Notes under the pieces: generated by a model
The model's input: only the letters and a program-made list of their open reading frames with translations
Told to the model about the DNA's origin: nothing
Databases searched by the model: none
NCBI GenBank assembly: GCA_021772015.1
Contig: JAETNS010000002.1
Location: 124,001 to 188,000, forward strand
Origin: Prevotellaceae bacterium
Lineage (GTDB): Bacteria; Bacteroidota; Bacteroidia; Bacteroidales; Muribaculaceae
Direction: 5' to 3'
DNA: 64,000 nucleotides
Position numbers and translations under genes: made by a program
Shown here: positions 8,507-17,506 of the stretch, in pieces
Layout of the letters: each line of letters begins with the position of its first letter
Position numbering within the stretch: the first letter of the stretch is position 1

Positions 8507-9703
8507 ATGGATCGAAAAATTCTCATCATAGTCGAAAACCTCCCCGTACCGTTCGACACGCGCGTATGGCAGGAGGCCACAACCCTTGTCCGCGAGGGGT
8601 ACACCGTCTCCGTTATCTGCCCCAAAGGGAAGGGCTACAACCAAGAGTATGAATTGCTCGAAGGGGTACATATCTATCGTCACGATCTCCCCAAAGAGGG
8701 GAACGGCCCGATAGGATATGCCCGGGAGTATTTCTCCGCCTTGTGGCATGAATACCGACTCGCCCGGAAGATATACAGGGAGAGGGGGTTCCATGTCATC
8801 CACGGCTGCAATCCGCCTGATAATATCTATATGGTGGCGGCCCGTTTCAAGGGTAAAGGGGTCGACTATGTGTTTGACCATCATGACATCTGCCCGGAAC
8901 TTTATGAGGCGAAGTTCGGGAAGACCACCGGCCCGCTGTACAAGAGTCAGCTCTGGCTTGAACGCAACACCTACCGTCATTGCGACTTCGCGTTCGTGAC
9001 CAACGAGAGTTACCGCAAGATCGCCATCGAGCGTGGCGGGATGTCGCCCGACAGGGTACATGTCTTGCGCAGCGGTCCAAGGCTCGAACGCCTTAAGATC
9101 CAGCCGGCCAAGCCGGAGATCAAACGTGGTAAAAAACACATGGTCGGTTATCTTGGGGTCATAGGCCAGCAGGAAGGGATCGAATACCTCCTTGAGGCAG
9201 CCCGTTACCTTCGCGACGAAAAAGGGCGCGACGACATATTCTGGGGAATCGTCGGTGGAGGACCTCACCTCGAAGCCCTGCGCAGACAAAGTCAGGAAAT
9301 GGGTCTGGGTGACATCGTCGAGTTCACCGGCCGTGTTTCCGACGAGGTGATGCTCGATTACCTCAACACCGCCGATGTATGCGTCAACCCCGACGAATAC
9401 AACGCCATGAACGACAAGTCGACCATGAACAAGGTGCTGGAATACATGGCCCTGGGCAAGCCGATCGTGCAGTTCGACCTGACGGAAGGAAAATATTCGG
9501 CCCGCGACGCGTCGCTTTACGCCGAGCGCAACAATGCCCGAGACCTCGCCGAAAAGATCGCCGAGCTGCTTGATGATCCTGCCCGTCGCGAGACGATGGG
9601 GGCTTTCGGACGCGAACGTATACTTAATGAATTAAGCTGGGACCACACTTCCCGCTCCCTCATAGAGGCATACGATGAGTATTTCCGCCGTCGCGGACTG
9701 TGA
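8507..9703 (+). CDS. GT4-family glycosyltransferase
   Basis: 398 residues from the ATG at 8507 (MDRKILIIVENLPVPFDTRV). A longer frame from a GTG at 8459 overlaps the previous gene and adds non-family sequence. GT-B fold: the N-terminal domain carries VPFDTRVWQEATTLVREGY and the YVFDHHDICPELYEAKFG block, and the C-terminal donor domain has VGYLGVIGQQEGIEYLLEA and NPDEYNAMNDKSTMNKVLEY. The EX7E-type region in that last block is where GT4 retaining enzymes contact the nucleotide sugar. Such proteins add sugars to lipid-linked intermediates at the cytoplasmic face of the membrane. As third gene of the dehydrogenase/lyase set it is likely to use the uronate donor. A terminator follows at 9725-9770. 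Confidence 0.88.
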   Translation: MDRKILIIVENLPVPFDTRVWQEATTLVREGYTVSVICPKGKGYNQEYELLEGVHIYRHDLPKEGNGPIGYAREYFSALWHEYRLARKIYRERGFHVIHGCNPPDNIYMVAARFKGKGVDYVFDHHDICPELYEAKFGKTTGPLYKSQLWLERNTYRHCDFAFVTNESYRKIAIERGGMSPDRVHVLRSGPRLERLKIQPAKPEIKRGKKHMVGYLGVIGQQEGIEYLLEAARYLRDEKGRDDIFWGIVGGGPHLEALRRQSQEMGLGDIVEFTGRVSDEVMLDYLNTADVCVNPDEYNAMNDKSTMNKVLEYMALGKPIVQFDLTEGKYSARDASLYAERNNARDLAEKIAELLDDPARRETMGAFGRERILNELSWDHTSRSLIEAYDEYFRRRGL

Positions 9704-9724
9704 TACCGGATGATAAAGACACTT

Positions 9725-9770
9725 GAAACCCCGTCGGCGATAATCATGGCCGGCGGGGTTTCATATTTTT
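9725..9770 (+). terminator. Terminator of the exopolysaccharide operon
   Basis: GAAACCCCG (9725-9733) pairs with CGGGGTTTC (9754-9762), extended inside by further GC pairs, then an AT-rich tail ATATTTTT. Confidence 0.75.
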
Positions 9771-9814
9771 AGAGATTGTCTAAATTTCTTCCAAGAGATT
9801 TTCAGACAATCTCT
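9771..9814. terminator. Inverted repeat between convergent genes
   Basis: AGAGATTGTCT (9771-9781) pairs exactly with AGACAATCTCT (9804-9814). It lies 16 bp beyond the stop of the minus-strand 1453-residue gene and can serve as its terminator. Confidence 0.5.
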
Positions 9815-9829
9815 TAATGATCAAAAGAA

Positions 9830-12800
9830 TCAGGGAACGAGGATCTTTATTGCCGGATTGGCGGGAACGGCAACAACATACACACCGGCAGCTACGGGTA
9901 TAACTGTCTCGCCGGCGGCCACACCGCCATTGAACAGGATTTTACCGTCGGTGGCTGTCACCGTCATATGGGTCTCATCCACGGATGTCAGTATGATACG
10001 TCCGGGGGCGGCGCAGACTTCCATTCCGTCGACGGAGGTGGCGGATATGCCGGATGTCGGGATGACATCAGCACGGTTGGATAGGGGATGGAGACCGCCG
10101 TAGCTCTTCTCGGCTGCCACATAATATGTCGCCCCCTCCCGATGGTTGTCGGTATATTCTGTGGCGGCAACGCCCGAGGCGATCACCTCCCCGTCACGGA
10201 TGACACTGTAGGTCAAGGATGAAGCATCGGCCTGGGCCGGAGTGTAGCTGATGTCGTCGAGTTGCAGACCGAATATGTCCTTGCTGACATACCGTATCGC
10301 GAAATAACGTGCATCGGACGGCAGGGTGAAGTTTACATCTTCCCAGTAGGGTACTTTCCCTTCTTCCCCTTCCTTGGTCATGAAGGTGGAGATGAGGGTG
10401 AAATCCTCAGGTGAGTTCCCGGTCGAGGAGGAGTAAAGCTCTATTACCTCGCGGCCATAGTTGTAATTGATCGGCCTGACGAAGAAGCTCACATCCGAAC
10501 CTCCCTTGACTTCGGGAGAGATCAGCCAGTCATCCGCGCTGACATTGTAGTCATACGGACAGAATACGATCAGCGAGCGGTTGGAGCCCATGTAACCGGC
10601 GTATATAACGTCGAAACCGGCATCCTGGTAATCCCATACCTGCCAAGCTTTCTTCTGCCCCATGCCGGGATAGGAGACGGCGGCAAAACCGATTGTCCGC
10701 TCTCCGTCGCGGTCAAGGTTGGTGAAAAGACCGAGCGACTCGCTGTAATCCCAGCTTGGGAGGTACTCACAGTTGAAATCCCCTTCATCAACCGAAGGAG
10801 CAGACCATGTGAGTCTGACAGACGCGGAGCCGTCGACACGTTGGGCTTCGAGATCGCGGACCACATACTCGTTCTGGGCTATCAGCGATGTTTCTCCGAA
10901 TAGGGTATTGTTATCCATGTCGCCGTCACCGTCGACGAGGATCGTTATGTCGTAGACCAGAGCTCCTTCCATTCCGGCATCGAGCACGACATCATACACA
11001 AGATCTGTTGTCTGTCCCGGTTCGAGGGTTATATCCGCTCCCGGACGGGTCGCTTCGGGGAATGAGACAACATCACCCGTCATGGATGTGAAGTTCAGTT
11101 CGGGGATGGTGAAAGTGAGGGTCTCGCGGCCGTAGTTGGATGCCCTGAAGTTCCATGTGGCTTCCTTCTGGGCGGTCATGACGGGATGAACGGATATCTC
11201 GCGCAAGGTCAGTTCGCGGTCGAAGTAATTCTCCATGCCGTAAGCGTCGAGCATCCAGATCTCATCGTCGTTTGTGCCGTCAAAGCCGAAGTCGAGCACA
11301 GGCTCGATCCAGGTTTTGCCAATCAGTTCGGTCGGCAGCGGGAGGGAATATGTCACCCAACCGGTTTCCTCTGCGGGCTGGATCTCTCCGATCGATACCG
11401 GGCCGTCAAAAGTTAGCGCGCTTACCTGTGTCGGTGCGAAATGCGGGAAATTGTAGAGACGCAAGACCAGTCGCGCCCCCTTGTCTGTCACAGTCGAGAA
11501 TTTCGGAAGGTGGAGCGACCCGCGGGCTGCGCCCTCCTTCTGGGTGAAAGCGATCAAGGCGCGGCCCGAAGCGTTGGCGGCTTCCGGGAGAGCCTCGGCG
11601 GGATTCTCGAAGTACCAGTCAAGGGTGTAGTTCTCGCCGGGCTTGTCCATTGCCAGGGGTGACAGGGTCATCTCCCCGTTGGCGAATTCCTCCATTGCGG
11701 GAATATCGTAAGGTTTGCCGAGCATGATACCCTTTCCGACCGGCGTGGCGCATTCACCGGCGACATTGGTCGGGGTCACAGACAGATAGTGCATCGCCAG
11801 CGGATAGCTTTCAGGGATCGAGTAGACATATTCGCAGACACCTTCGGTAGATCCGACCTTGGTGTAGGAACCGCCTCCCGAGGAGTGGCGGATTACAAAT
11901 GTCATCTGCGCGGGGTCGGCGTAACCGCCGTTGGCCCCTTCGGTGGGCTGCGTCCATGTCAGGGTCATCGTCCTGTTGTCCTCGCTGCAGGTCACGACGA
12001 GATCTGTGGCGGCAGACGGAACATCCTGGCCGGTGTAGACCCGGACGGAGACGGGGTTTGAGGTACCGGCTGCGTTCTTGACCGTCACTGTCACGAGTCC
12101 ATATCCCTGTCCGTTGAGGATCTCGGTGTTGATCTTATCGCCGGGTTTGCCGGAGAGAATTTTGGTCTCTGCTGCTGTCGAGACGGAGGCCTCAAGGCTG
12201 ACAGCCTCGTCGAGGGTCTCTCCTGCCTCGTTCACGGCAGGCATTGAGAAGCTGACGATCGCCTGCTCGCTGCCCATCGGGACAGCCTCGGCTGTCAGGT
12301 CGGATACAGCCACCGGGACAGTAGTCCGGCGGCCGTCAGTCTCCACCTTGAAATCGCGCATGAAGAGATGGAATGCGTTCTTTTTGGAGGTAGCCCTCAC
12401 GGCAAGATAAGTCTTGCCGGTATGGGTGGGGGCGAAAGCGAACTCCATCGGGGTGAATGCCTCGTTGCGGATTTCAGGCGACTCGTAGATCTTGCGCATC
12501 GAGGCGATCTCGGCGGTTTCCCCTTCCCAGACTTCGAAAGTCTCGGTGAACTTGGGGCTTTCTCCCATTCCACGGACATTCACGGCGAAACGGATCATGT
12601 CGCCGGTCGAGGGGATGTTGATTGCCGGCAGTATCAGCCAGTCGTCGGCATCATTGTTGACGGAAAAGTTATAGCGTACCGCGCCGAACTGCTCGTAGTA
12701 GCTCCATATCCCCTCGTCTCCGTTGACATTTACGGTCTGGAACTCATTGAACTCTTCGGCGGTGGGCTGCATGGAGAATGGCAGCAGGTAGGTGTCTCCC

Positions 12801-14191
12801 TCGCTTACCACCTCAAGGGTTATCGCGCGGACCTCGGCTGCTCCTTCAGAGCTGAGACGCAGGTAACGGATTCCTCCGTCAGAGACGCTGACCGTGCGGC
12901 TGACGAGGGTGAAATCCTCGGCAGATTCGAGCGAGAAGAGAGGTGACTGGGCCGCGTCGACCGGGGCGTTGCCCATCGAGACATTGACGGCCTGTCCCTT
13001 GACCTCCATGGAAATCTTGACCCGCGAGTTGTCGGGAAGGATGAAGGAGGGGGTGAAGGCAGGAGTCGCGGCGGATATGGTGTATGTCTCGTCGAAAGCG
13101 ACCGGCAGATGACGGGCCGGAGCCTCGTCAGTAGCCTCCAGACGGAAATTCTTGGTCAACAGTTTGTAGCGGTTGGCCGGGGAAGAGCAGTGGAGGGCAG
13201 GGCGGTATAGGCCAGGTTCGGAGACGGCAATGACCACCGAGCGGGTATAAGTCTCGGTGCCTACCGTAGGGTCGGCGAACACTTCGGTGAAGAGCCGGGG
13301 ATCGTCGCCCTGGCCGAACAACACCTCGACTGCCTCGCCGCTACCCCAGCAGCGGGCATCGAATGAGAATTTGTAGTTGCCCGGTTCGGAAATCTCAATC
13401 TCCGGGAAGAGGAGATAGTCATCGGCATCCATCGACGCGTTGTACTCGTAGGCCATGCCAAGGTTGGAGGTGTCATATTTCCATGTCTTGCCATCCTCGT
13501 TGGCATCGATGAATTGGAAATATCTCACCTGATCGGCCTCGGGAAGCATCTCGAATGGGACTGTGAATTTCTCCTCGCCTCCACCTTTGGCTGAAATCTT
13601 CAGATTGCAGACATTCAGCGAAAGGCCGGGAGTGGGGGTGTTGCAGTGGATCATTACATAATAATCGCCCGGCGCGATGGAGAATTCTCCGTCAAGGACC
13701 CCGAAACTCATGTTGGGGACCGATGTAAAGCTGCATACGCTGACAGCGTCGGCGGCTGTCCCTGTCGGGGAAAGACAGATCTCGAAGGTCTCGGCCTTTA
13801 CAAGTTGTTTTGCTTCGACCGACAGAAGGTATTCGCCGGAGGGAGCGGTGAAGCTGACCGGCCCCATGACAAGATAGTCATCGGCGGGGATTGAAACACT
13901 CATTCCCTCGTAACATGCCGATCCGGCAGGATATCCCGACTCGTATTTCCATGTCTTCCCGTCTCCGTTTCCGTCGATGGTGGAGCAGGCATCGAATTCC
14001 GCCTTTGAAGTCAGGGGGAATTCCGCAGGCAACGCCGCGGCTGCCCTTTTCGAACGCAGCGCGGGCAATTTCCCCGCGACAATCTCCCGGAGGTCGCTGA
14101 CGGCCGTTCCCTGTCTTTCCAGAGGTACAGAGGCCGTGGAACACAGCGGCAACATGGCCGCCATGACCGCTGACAATAATGATTTGCTCAT
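9830..14191 (-). CDS. Large secreted multidomain protein with anchor-J-type beta-sandwich repeats and fibronectin III
   Basis: 1453 residues from the ATG at 14189-14191 (MSKSLLSAVMAAMLPLCSTAS, a signal peptide). The frame is open 48 codons further upstream, but that part overlaps the promoter. Several copies of a jelly-roll module are visible, each starting with W(K/S)Y and a DADD(Y/W)L motif: near residues 75-190, 225-340 and 485-600, and a fourth with SADDWLISPEVKGGSD near 1240. This is the pattern of choice-of-anchor/cleaved-adhesin domains of Bacteroidetes surface proteins. A fibronectin III stretch begins at VPSAATDLVVTC. The last 70 residues (TDGKILFNGGVAAGETVIPV, then GVYVVAV) resemble a secretion-type C-terminal beta domain. 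It is probably an outer-surface or extracellular protein; ligand unknown. Confidence 0.8.
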   Translation of the reverse strand: MSKSLLSAVMAAMLPLCSTASVPLERQGTAVSDLREIVAGKLPALRSKRAAAALPAEFPLTSKAEFDACSTIDGNGDGKTWKYESGYPAGSACYEGMSVSIPADDYLVMGPVSFTAPSGEYLLSVEAKQLVKAETFEICLSPTGTAADAVSVCSFTSVPNMSFGVLDGEFSIAPGDYYVMIHCNTPTPGLSLNVCNLKISAKGGGEEKFTVPFEMLPEADQVRYFQFIDANEDGKTWKYDTSNLGMAYEYNASMDADDYLLFPEIEISEPGNYKFSFDARCWGSGEAVEVLFGQGDDPRLFTEVFADPTVGTETYTRSVVIAVSEPGLYRPALHCSSPANRYKLLTKNFRLEATDEAPARHLPVAFDETYTISAATPAFTPSFILPDNSRVKISMEVKGQAVNVSMGNAPVDAAQSPLFSLESAEDFTLVSRTVSVSDGGIRYLRLSSEGAAEVRAITLEVVSEGDTYLLPFSMQPTAEEFNEFQTVNVNGDEGIWSYYEQFGAVRYNFSVNNDADDWLILPAINIPSTGDMIRFAVNVRGMGESPKFTETFEVWEGETAEIASMRKIYESPEIRNEAFTPMEFAFAPTHTGKTYLAVRATSKKNAFHLFMRDFKVETDGRRTTVPVAVSDLTAEAVPMGSEQAIVSFSMPAVNEAGETLDEAVSLEASVSTAAETKILSGKPGDKINTEILNGQGYGLVTVTVKNAAGTSNPVSVRVYTGQDVPSAATDLVVTCSEDNRTMTLTWTQPTEGANGGYADPAQMTFVIRHSSGGGSYTKVGSTEGVCEYVYSIPESYPLAMHYLSVTPTNVAGECATPVGKGIMLGKPYDIPAMEEFANGEMTLSPLAMDKPGENYTLDWYFENPAEALPEAANASGRALIAFTQKEGAARGSLHLPKFSTVTDKGARLVLRLYNFPHFAPTQVSALTFDGPVSIGEIQPAEETGWVTYSLPLPTELIGKTWIEPVLDFGFDGTNDDEIWMLDAYGMENYFDRELTLREISVHPVMTAQKEATWNFRASNYGRETLTFTIPELNFTSMTGDVVSFPEATRPGADITLEPGQTTDLVYDVVLDAGMEGALVYDITILVDGDGDMDNNTLFGETSLIAQNEYVVRDLEAQRVDGSASVRLTWSAPSVDEGDFNCEYLPSWDYSESLGLFTNLDRDGERTIGFAAVSYPGMGQKKAWQVWDYQDAGFDVIYAGYMGSNRSLIVFCPYDYNVSADDWLISPEVKGGSDVSFFVRPINYNYGREVIELYSSSTGNSPEDFTLISTFMTKEGEEGKVPYWEDVNFTLPSDARYFAIRYVSKDIFGLQLDDISYTPAQADASSLTYSVIRDGEVIASGVAATEYTDNHREGATYYVAAEKSYGGLHPLSNRADVIPTSGISATSVDGMEVCAAPGRIILTSVDETHMTVTATDGKILFNGGVAAGETVIPVAAGVYVVAVPANPAIKILVP

Positions 14192-14250
14192 CTTATAGTG
14201 TGATTGGATTGGTATTTGGGGTATTTGTTTTTGCAGAAACTGTAACTTCG

Positions 14251-14258
14251 CAAAGGTA
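14251..14258 (-). promoter_or_regulatory. -7 box of the 1453-residue protein gene
   Basis: TACCTTTG on the minus strand, about 60 nt before the start at 14191. It supports the shorter start, because the longer frame would begin upstream of this box. Confidence 0.5.
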
Positions 14259-14354
14259 AATAAAAAATTCGGCAAGTCATAGTCCGGTGATGAAAAATGC
14301 ATGAGCAAATGACCGCAAAATGCGTTGGAAATCAACGGAGAAAATCGACCGTGG

Positions 14355-14386
14355 TTTGCAGGAATCGAAAAGTTTGCGTATCTTTG
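14355..14386 (+). promoter_or_regulatory. Promoter of rpsA
   Basis: TTTG (14355-14358), a 20-bp spacer and TATCTTTG (14379-14386) match the Bacteroidetes consensus closely. Transcription should begin near 14393. Confidence 0.75.
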
Positions 14387-14392
14387 CGTCGC

Positions 14393-14570
14393 CTTTCAGG
14401 CAACTTTGGGAGAGGTATGCCCTGCCGTCGCCCCGCAACCCATAGTCAGTCAGCAAGTTGTGGGATGCGCGGATGCGTGTGGATGCCTGTCCGGAAGTGG
14501 GGACAAAAGGGGTGATCCCCCGCTTGCCCCGGCTTGTAATTATCTTTTTATTTATTAACCATTTAATTAA
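14393..14570 (+). promoter_or_regulatory. Long 5' leader of rpsA
   Basis: About 178 nt separate the inferred start from the ATG. The first 130 nt are GC-rich and contain complementary pieces (for example GGGACAAAAGGGGTGATCCCC, with GGGG/CCCC arms). The last 40 nt are AT-rich and likely unstructured around the ribosome binding region. S1 autoregulates its own translation in other bacteria; whether this leader does so is inference. Confidence 0.45.
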
Positions 14571-16364
14571 ATGACTGAAGAAGTTAAAAACTCTCCTATC
14601 GCTGATTTCGACTGGGATGCCTACGAGAACGGCGATACCAAGAGCGAGAGGTCGCGCGAGGAGCTTACCAAAACCTACGACGAATCGCTCAACACCGTCA
14701 AGGACAAGGATGTGATCGAAGGTACCATCATCGCCCTCAACAAGCGTGAGGCTGTGGTTAACATCGGTTACAAATCAGACGGTATCATCCCCATGAACGA
14801 GTTCCGCTACAACCCCGACATCAAGGTCGGCGACGTGGTGGAGGTCTTCATTGAGAACCAGGAGGACAAGAAGGGCCAGCTTATCCTGTCCCACCGCAAG
14901 GCCCGCGCTTCCCGCAGCTGGGAGCGTGTCAACCAGGCTCTCGAAAACGACGAGATCATCAAGGGTTACATCAAATGCCGCACCAAAGGCGGCATGATCG
15001 TCGATATCTTCGGTATCGAGGCGTTCCTGCCCGGATCGCAGATCGACGTGAAGCCCATCCGCGACTACGATATCTTCGTGGGCAAGACCATGGAGTTCAA
15101 GGTTGTGAAGATCAATCCCGAATTCAAGAACGTCGTTGTTTCCCACAAGGCTCTTATCGAAGCCGAGCTTGAGCAGCAGAAGCGCGAGATCATCGCCAAG
15201 CTCGAGAAAGGCCAGGTGCTCGAGGGAACAGTCAAGAATATCACCACCTACGGTGTGTTCATCGACCTTGGCGGTGTGGACGGTCTTATCCACATCACCG
15301 ACCTCTCATGGGGCCGCGTGAACCACCCCGAAGAGGTTGTGCAGCTTGACCAGAAGCTCAATGTCGTTATCCTCGATTTCGACGACGAGAAGAAGCGCAT
15401 CGCTCTGGGTCTCAAGCAGCTCATGCCCCATCCCTGGGATGCTCTGGCTGCCGAGCTCAAAGTCGGTGACAAGGTCAAGGGTAAAGTTGTCGTCATGGCT
15501 GACTACGGCGCGTTTGTCGAAGTCGCTCCCGGTGTGGAAGGTCTTATCCACGTCAGCGAGATGTCATGGTCGCAGCACCTGCGTTCAGCTCAGGATTTCC
15601 TGAAAGTAGGCGACGAGGTTGAAGCCGTCATCCTGACCCTCGACCGCGAGGAGCGCAAGATGAGCCTCGGTCTCAAGCAGCTCAAGCAGGATCCGTGGGA
15701 GGATATCGAGATCAAATACCCCGTCGGGTCGAAGCATACCGCCAAAGTCCGCAACTTCACCAACTTCGGCGTGTTTGTCGAGATCGAAGAGGGTGTGGAC
15801 GGCCTGATCCATATCTCCGACCTCTCCTGGACCAAGAAGGTTAAACATCCTTCGGAATTCACCAAGATCGGTGCTGACATCGAAGTAGTCGTTCTCGAGA
15901 TCGACAAAGACAACCGTCGTCTCTCCTTGGGCCACAAGCAGCTTGAGGAGAATCCCTGGGAAGTGTTCGAGACCATCTTCACCCCCGGTTCGATCCATCA
16001 GGGAACCATCATCGAGATGCTTGACAAGGGTGCTGTCGTTCAGCTCCCCTACGGTGTCGAAGGTTTCGCCACTCCCAAGCACCTCGTCAAGGAGGATGGC
16101 AGCCAGGCCAAGGTTGACGAGAAGCTCGACTTCAAGGTGATCGAGTTCAACAAGGACTCCAAGCGCATCATCCTCAGCCACAGCCGCATCTTCGAGGATG
16201 CCAACAAGCCCGAACGCGCAGAGGCTCCCCGCAAGGCAGCCAAGCGTGCCGACCGTCCCCGCAAGGAGGAGACCCCGATGATCTCCACTCCGGTGGAGAA
16301 GACCACCCTTGGCGACATCGAGGCTCTGGCAGCTCTCAAGGAGAAGCTCTCAGGCAAGGCATAA
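14571..16364 (+). CDS. rpsA: 30S ribosomal protein S1
   Basis: 597 residues with six S1 (OB-fold) domains. Their cores can be read at GTIIALNKREAVVNIGYKSD, GYIKCRTKGGMIVDIFGIEA, GTVKNITTYGVFIDLGGVDG, GKVVVMADYGAFVEVAPGVE, AKVRNFTNFGVFVEIEEGVD and GTIIEMLDKGAVVQLPYGVE. S1 binds mRNA leaders and delivers them to the 30S subunit, which matters in Bacteroidetes where Shine-Dalgarno sequences are weak. A basic tail (KAAKRADRPRKEE) and a final short helix end the protein. The gene stands alone, with its own promoter, a long leader and a strong terminator. The S1 length with six domains is normal. Confidence 0.97.
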   Translation: MTEEVKNSPIADFDWDAYENGDTKSERSREELTKTYDESLNTVKDKDVIEGTIIALNKREAVVNIGYKSDGIIPMNEFRYNPDIKVGDVVEVFIENQEDKKGQLILSHRKARASRSWERVNQALENDEIIKGYIKCRTKGGMIVDIFGIEAFLPGSQIDVKPIRDYDIFVGKTMEFKVVKINPEFKNVVVSHKALIEAELEQQKREIIAKLEKGQVLEGTVKNITTYGVFIDLGGVDGLIHITDLSWGRVNHPEEVVQLDQKLNVVILDFDDEKKRIALGLKQLMPHPWDALAAELKVGDKVKGKVVVMADYGAFVEVAPGVEGLIHVSEMSWSQHLRSAQDFLKVGDEVEAVILTLDREERKMSLGLKQLKQDPWEDIEIKYPVGSKHTAKVRNFTNFGVFVEIEEGVDGLIHISDLSWTKKVKHPSEFTKIGADIEVVVLEIDKDNRRLSLGHKQLEENPWEVFETIFTPGSIHQGTIIEMLDKGAVVQLPYGVEGFATPKHLVKEDGSQAKVDEKLDFKVIEFNKDSKRIILSHSRIFEDANKPERAEAPRKAAKRADRPRKEETPMISTPVEKTTLGDIEALAALKEKLSGKA

Positions 16365-16391
16365 TCCGGTCTGCTCATAAGTTTACAATAC

Positions 16392-16430
16392 GCAGGCGTT
16401 TCCGACTTGGTCGGATGCGCCTGCTTTTTT
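16392..16430 (+). terminator. rpsA terminator
   Basis: GCAGGCG (16392-16398) pairs with CGCCTGC (16418-16424), with TCCGA/TCGGA pairing inside, followed by six T residues. Confidence 0.85.
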
Positions 16431-16566
16431 ATGGGAAAAATGATTTGTTGACCGAAATGCCCCAGCTTCACAATCGGTTTGTAGGAACGTCTACACCTTT
16501 TTGTAAAATCGGATAAATTGTCATAACAAAGGGTTTACAATGTTGTTACTTTTGAGCATTCTTTAG

Positions 16567-16584
16567 TATATTTGACTAATTTTG
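16567..16584 (+). promoter_or_regulatory. Overlapping -7 boxes before the receiver-domain gene
   Basis: TATATTTG (16567-16574) and TAATTTTG (16577-16584) both match TAnnTTTG. Either would give a leader of about 105-125 nt. The rest of 16431-16695 shows no gene. Confidence 0.5.
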
Positions 16585-16695
16585 TAATCGTAAGAAAAAG
16601 GTCATACCGACATCACCTGGCTTACAATGCGCTGTGCATTCCTCCGAACCGCCGGCGCAGTAACAATCATTCATGCGACAAAGTCGCCATAAGCA

Positions 16696-17109
16696 ATGCC
16701 TGATTTTACCAGTTATCCTTTAAATGCAGTCGACGGTCAAATGACCGCGAGGATTCTTGTCGTGGACGCAGACACAAGCGTCAGCGACATGATCCGTGAC
16801 AATTTTGTGGGTGAGGGATATGTGGTTGAGAATTGCATCACCGGCGACGACACATATAACATAGACCTTTCGCAATACAAAGTCGTGCTGCTTGACCTGG
16901 GGATTGATGACAACAGCGGTCTGGGGCTGGTCGAGCAGATAAAGCAGATATATGATCCCGGCGAGGTGGCTGTCATCGCCTATTCAGTCAGGATGTCGCC
17001 CGAGACCATAATACAGGCCCTAAACGCCGGGGCTGACGATTACCTCATCAAGCCATTCTCCATCCGCGAGCTGAAAGCCCGCGTCCGCTCCGTCCTGCGC
17101 CGCCGGTGA
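16696..17109 (+). CDS. Receiver-only response regulator
   Basis: 137 residues made only of a CheY-like receiver (REC) domain. The acidic pair is Asp24/Asp26 (VVDADTS), the phospho-acceptor is Asp67 (VVLLDLGIDD), the switch Ser is Ser97 (VIAYS), and the invariant Lys is Lys119 (DDYLIKPF). The end, RELKARVRSVLRRR, is the usual OmpR/PhoB linker, but a TGA follows at once and no winged-helix DNA-binding domain is present. It is therefore either a genuine single-domain phosphorelay protein or the remnant of a two-domain regulator. No histidine kinase lies nearby. An internal ATG at 16741 (MTARILVVD) is an alternative start that would give the minimal domain. Confidence 0.85.
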   Translation: MPDFTSYPLNAVDGQMTARILVVDADTSVSDMIRDNFVGEGYVVENCITGDDTYNIDLSQYKVVLLDLGIDDNSGLGLVEQIKQIYDPGEVAVIAYSVRMSPETIIQALNAGADDYLIKPFSIRELKARVRSVLRRR

Positions 17110-17265
17110 TATGTGTTCTCTTGCCATATCAAGTCTTTTTCTTATGTCAGGCAAAGTCATATAGATGTCTGGTAGAACAGTTTCTAAGGATGTTGTGTTC
17201 AAATGATAGATAGGTACTGCCGATAGTCGGACATGAAACTTCCGATAAGAAAAATACGTGTAAAA

Positions 17266-17297
17266 TTTGTTGCAGAGCAATAAATGATCTATATTTG
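17266..17297 (+). promoter_or_regulatory. Promoter of the AT-rich two-gene cassette
   Basis: TTTG (17266-17269), a 20-bp spacer and TATATTTG (17290-17297) match the consensus. The 17110-17265 stretch before it holds no recognisable feature. Confidence 0.7.
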
Positions 17298-17339
17298 CAG
17301 ATACATTATAATTGTCAATATAATCTCTAAAAAACAGAC

Positions 17340-17504
17340 ATGAAAGCGCTTAAGAAAACAACCTTGCTGATAGCCTCCATGTCAAAGGGGAGCAGCAAAA
17401 AAGAGATTGATAAACCGAGGCCGCGCTACATAAGACTTAAAACAGTTACCGATGAAGAGCGGCAACATCTCCGGGTTCAGTCCTATAAATATCTTCTTCC
17501 GTAA
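17340..17504 (+). CDS. Small basic protein of unknown function
   Basis: A 54-residue frame starts with ATG at 17340-17342 and ends with TAA at 17502-17504. The sequence is strongly basic: MKALKKTTLLIASMSKGSSK, then KPRPRYIRLKTVTDEE and a C-terminus YKYLLP. No family is recognised. It is supported by a good promoter 43 nt upstream and by tight coupling to the next gene, whose ATG starts 2 nt after this stop. The size and charge, and the pairing with a larger protein, would fit an antitoxin or small partner protein, but that is only a guess from layout. Confidence 0.55.
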   Translation: MKALKKTTLLIASMSKGSSKKEIDKPRPRYIRLKTVTDEERQHLRVQSYKYLLP

Positions 17505-17506
17505 AT

